Origin: Leucobacter sp. UT-8R-CII-1-4
GTDB taxonomy: Bacteria; Actinomycetota; Actinomycetes; Actinomycetales; Microbacteriaceae
NCBI RefSeq assembly: GCF_030010235.1
Contig: NZ_JASCRS010000004.1
Span: 1-64,000 of the forward strand
DNA: 64,000 nt
Direction: 5' to 3'
Part shown: positions 63,844 through 64,000 of the stretch, piece by piece
Position numbering within the stretch: the stretch's first letter is position 1
Layout of the letters: each line of letters opens with the position of its first letter
The notes under the pieces: model-generated
Seen by the model: the letters and a program-made list of their open reading frames with translations, nothing else
Told to the model about the DNA's origin: nothing
The model's database searches: none
Translations under genes and position numbers: made by a program

Positions 63844-64000
63844 CTGGCCGCAACATTCGCTGAGGGGTCAGCGCCCGCCTTGCGGGTCACGGACCTCAGC
63901 AAACGATTTGGCGAGGTCGCAGCAAATGAGCAGGTGTCGCTCGAGGTGTGGCCCGGCGAAGTGCACTGTCTGCTGGGTGAAAACGGGGCTGGCAAATCAA
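63844..64000 (+). CDS. ABC transporter ATPase, 5' end only
   Basis: The frame encodes LRVTDLSKRFGEVAANEQVS and then a Walker A LLGENGAGKS cut by the window end. It is the ATPase partner of the BMP protein. No ATG, GTG or TTG lies in frame close to the upstream stop: CTG at 63844 follows AAGGGG by seven bases, and TTG at 63880 is the other candidate. The start is uncertain. Confidence 0.7.
   Translation, partial: MAATFAEGSAPALRVTDLSKRFGEVAANEQVSLEVWPGEVHCLLGENGAGKS

Overview
The window reads as ordinary chromosome from a G+C-rich Gram-positive actinobacterium, most likely family Microbacteriaceae (order Micrococcales). The evidence is the 5S rRNA type, many GTG starts, a galU / rimJ-like / SepX-like gene order, a ClpC with a duplicated N domain, the stand-alone exonuclease/DNA polymerase next to a CueP-type lipoprotein, and a large helicase-like protein with a C-terminal nuclease-like domain of the kind described from Microbacterium. 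Species cannot be fixed from the sequence alone. I see no integrase, transposase, phage gene, CRISPR array or plasmid function. Genes are dense and gaps are short.

Layout. 1-180: end of an rRNA operon (5S and its terminator). 248-3920: HAD phosphatase, then a CsoR/CstR-type repressor divergent from a small Cys-rich protein, a thioredoxin and a persulfide dioxygenase-rhodanese, with two near-identical 16-bp operators between them. 3985-6698: CYTH protein, small membrane protein, FAD amine oxidase and cupin. 6717-10922: SorC-type regulator divergent from glpD, then a uracil/xanthine permease. 11039-15072: a 1275-residue degenerate superfamily 1 helicase-like protein and a small partner. 15127-20604: tandem Lrp regulator divergent from an amidohydrolase, amidase and MFS exporter operon. 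20608-24463: FmdB, 5-formyl-THF cyclo-ligase, galU, GNAT and a SepX/GlpR-like division membrane protein. 24558-28278: cardiolipin synthase, histidine phosphatase, and a three-gene unit of two DUF2975 membrane proteins plus a small HTH protein. 28279-32872: clpC flanked by an 11-bp tandem repeat (upstream) and a CAGTG pentanucleotide microsatellite (downstream), then argA-type N-acetylglutamate synthase. 32965-37505: DUF1648 and CPBP membrane proteins, luxS, a small protein, mtn and a SIMPL protein. 37538-41797: Lrp regulator divergent from a polar amino acid ABC transporter followed by an arginase-fold hydrolase lacking one metal-binding His. 41884: tRNA-Ser(CGA). 42092-51755: exonuclease-BRCT protein, a C-S lyase divergent from a LysR regulator, and a NitT/TauT-type ABC transporter operon continuing into an Ldh-type oxidoreductase, a BAAT-type acyl hydrolase and a DUF1684 protein. 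51837-57975: OhrR-type MarR regulator, glycosyltransferase, M23 peptidase, exonuclease/polymerase and a CueP lipoprotein. 58087-64000: DUF808, radA, mqo, a lipoprotein whose signal-peptide codons carry the mqo terminator, and the start of a BMP-type nucleoside ABC transporter cut by the window end.

How the genes work together. The 1.2-3.3 kb unit is a coherent sulfide/persulfide detoxification regulon. luxS and mtn together complete the SAH to SRH to homocysteine route. The 44.5-51.8 kb unit looks like an uptake-plus-degradation pathway for one unidentified organic substrate, and with the helicase-like protein and the unusual ureohydrolase it is the best place to look for undescribed biology. 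Regulatory palindromes can be read in many of the divergent intergenic regions and are listed as separate features. All functions are inferred from motifs read by eye; no database search was run.
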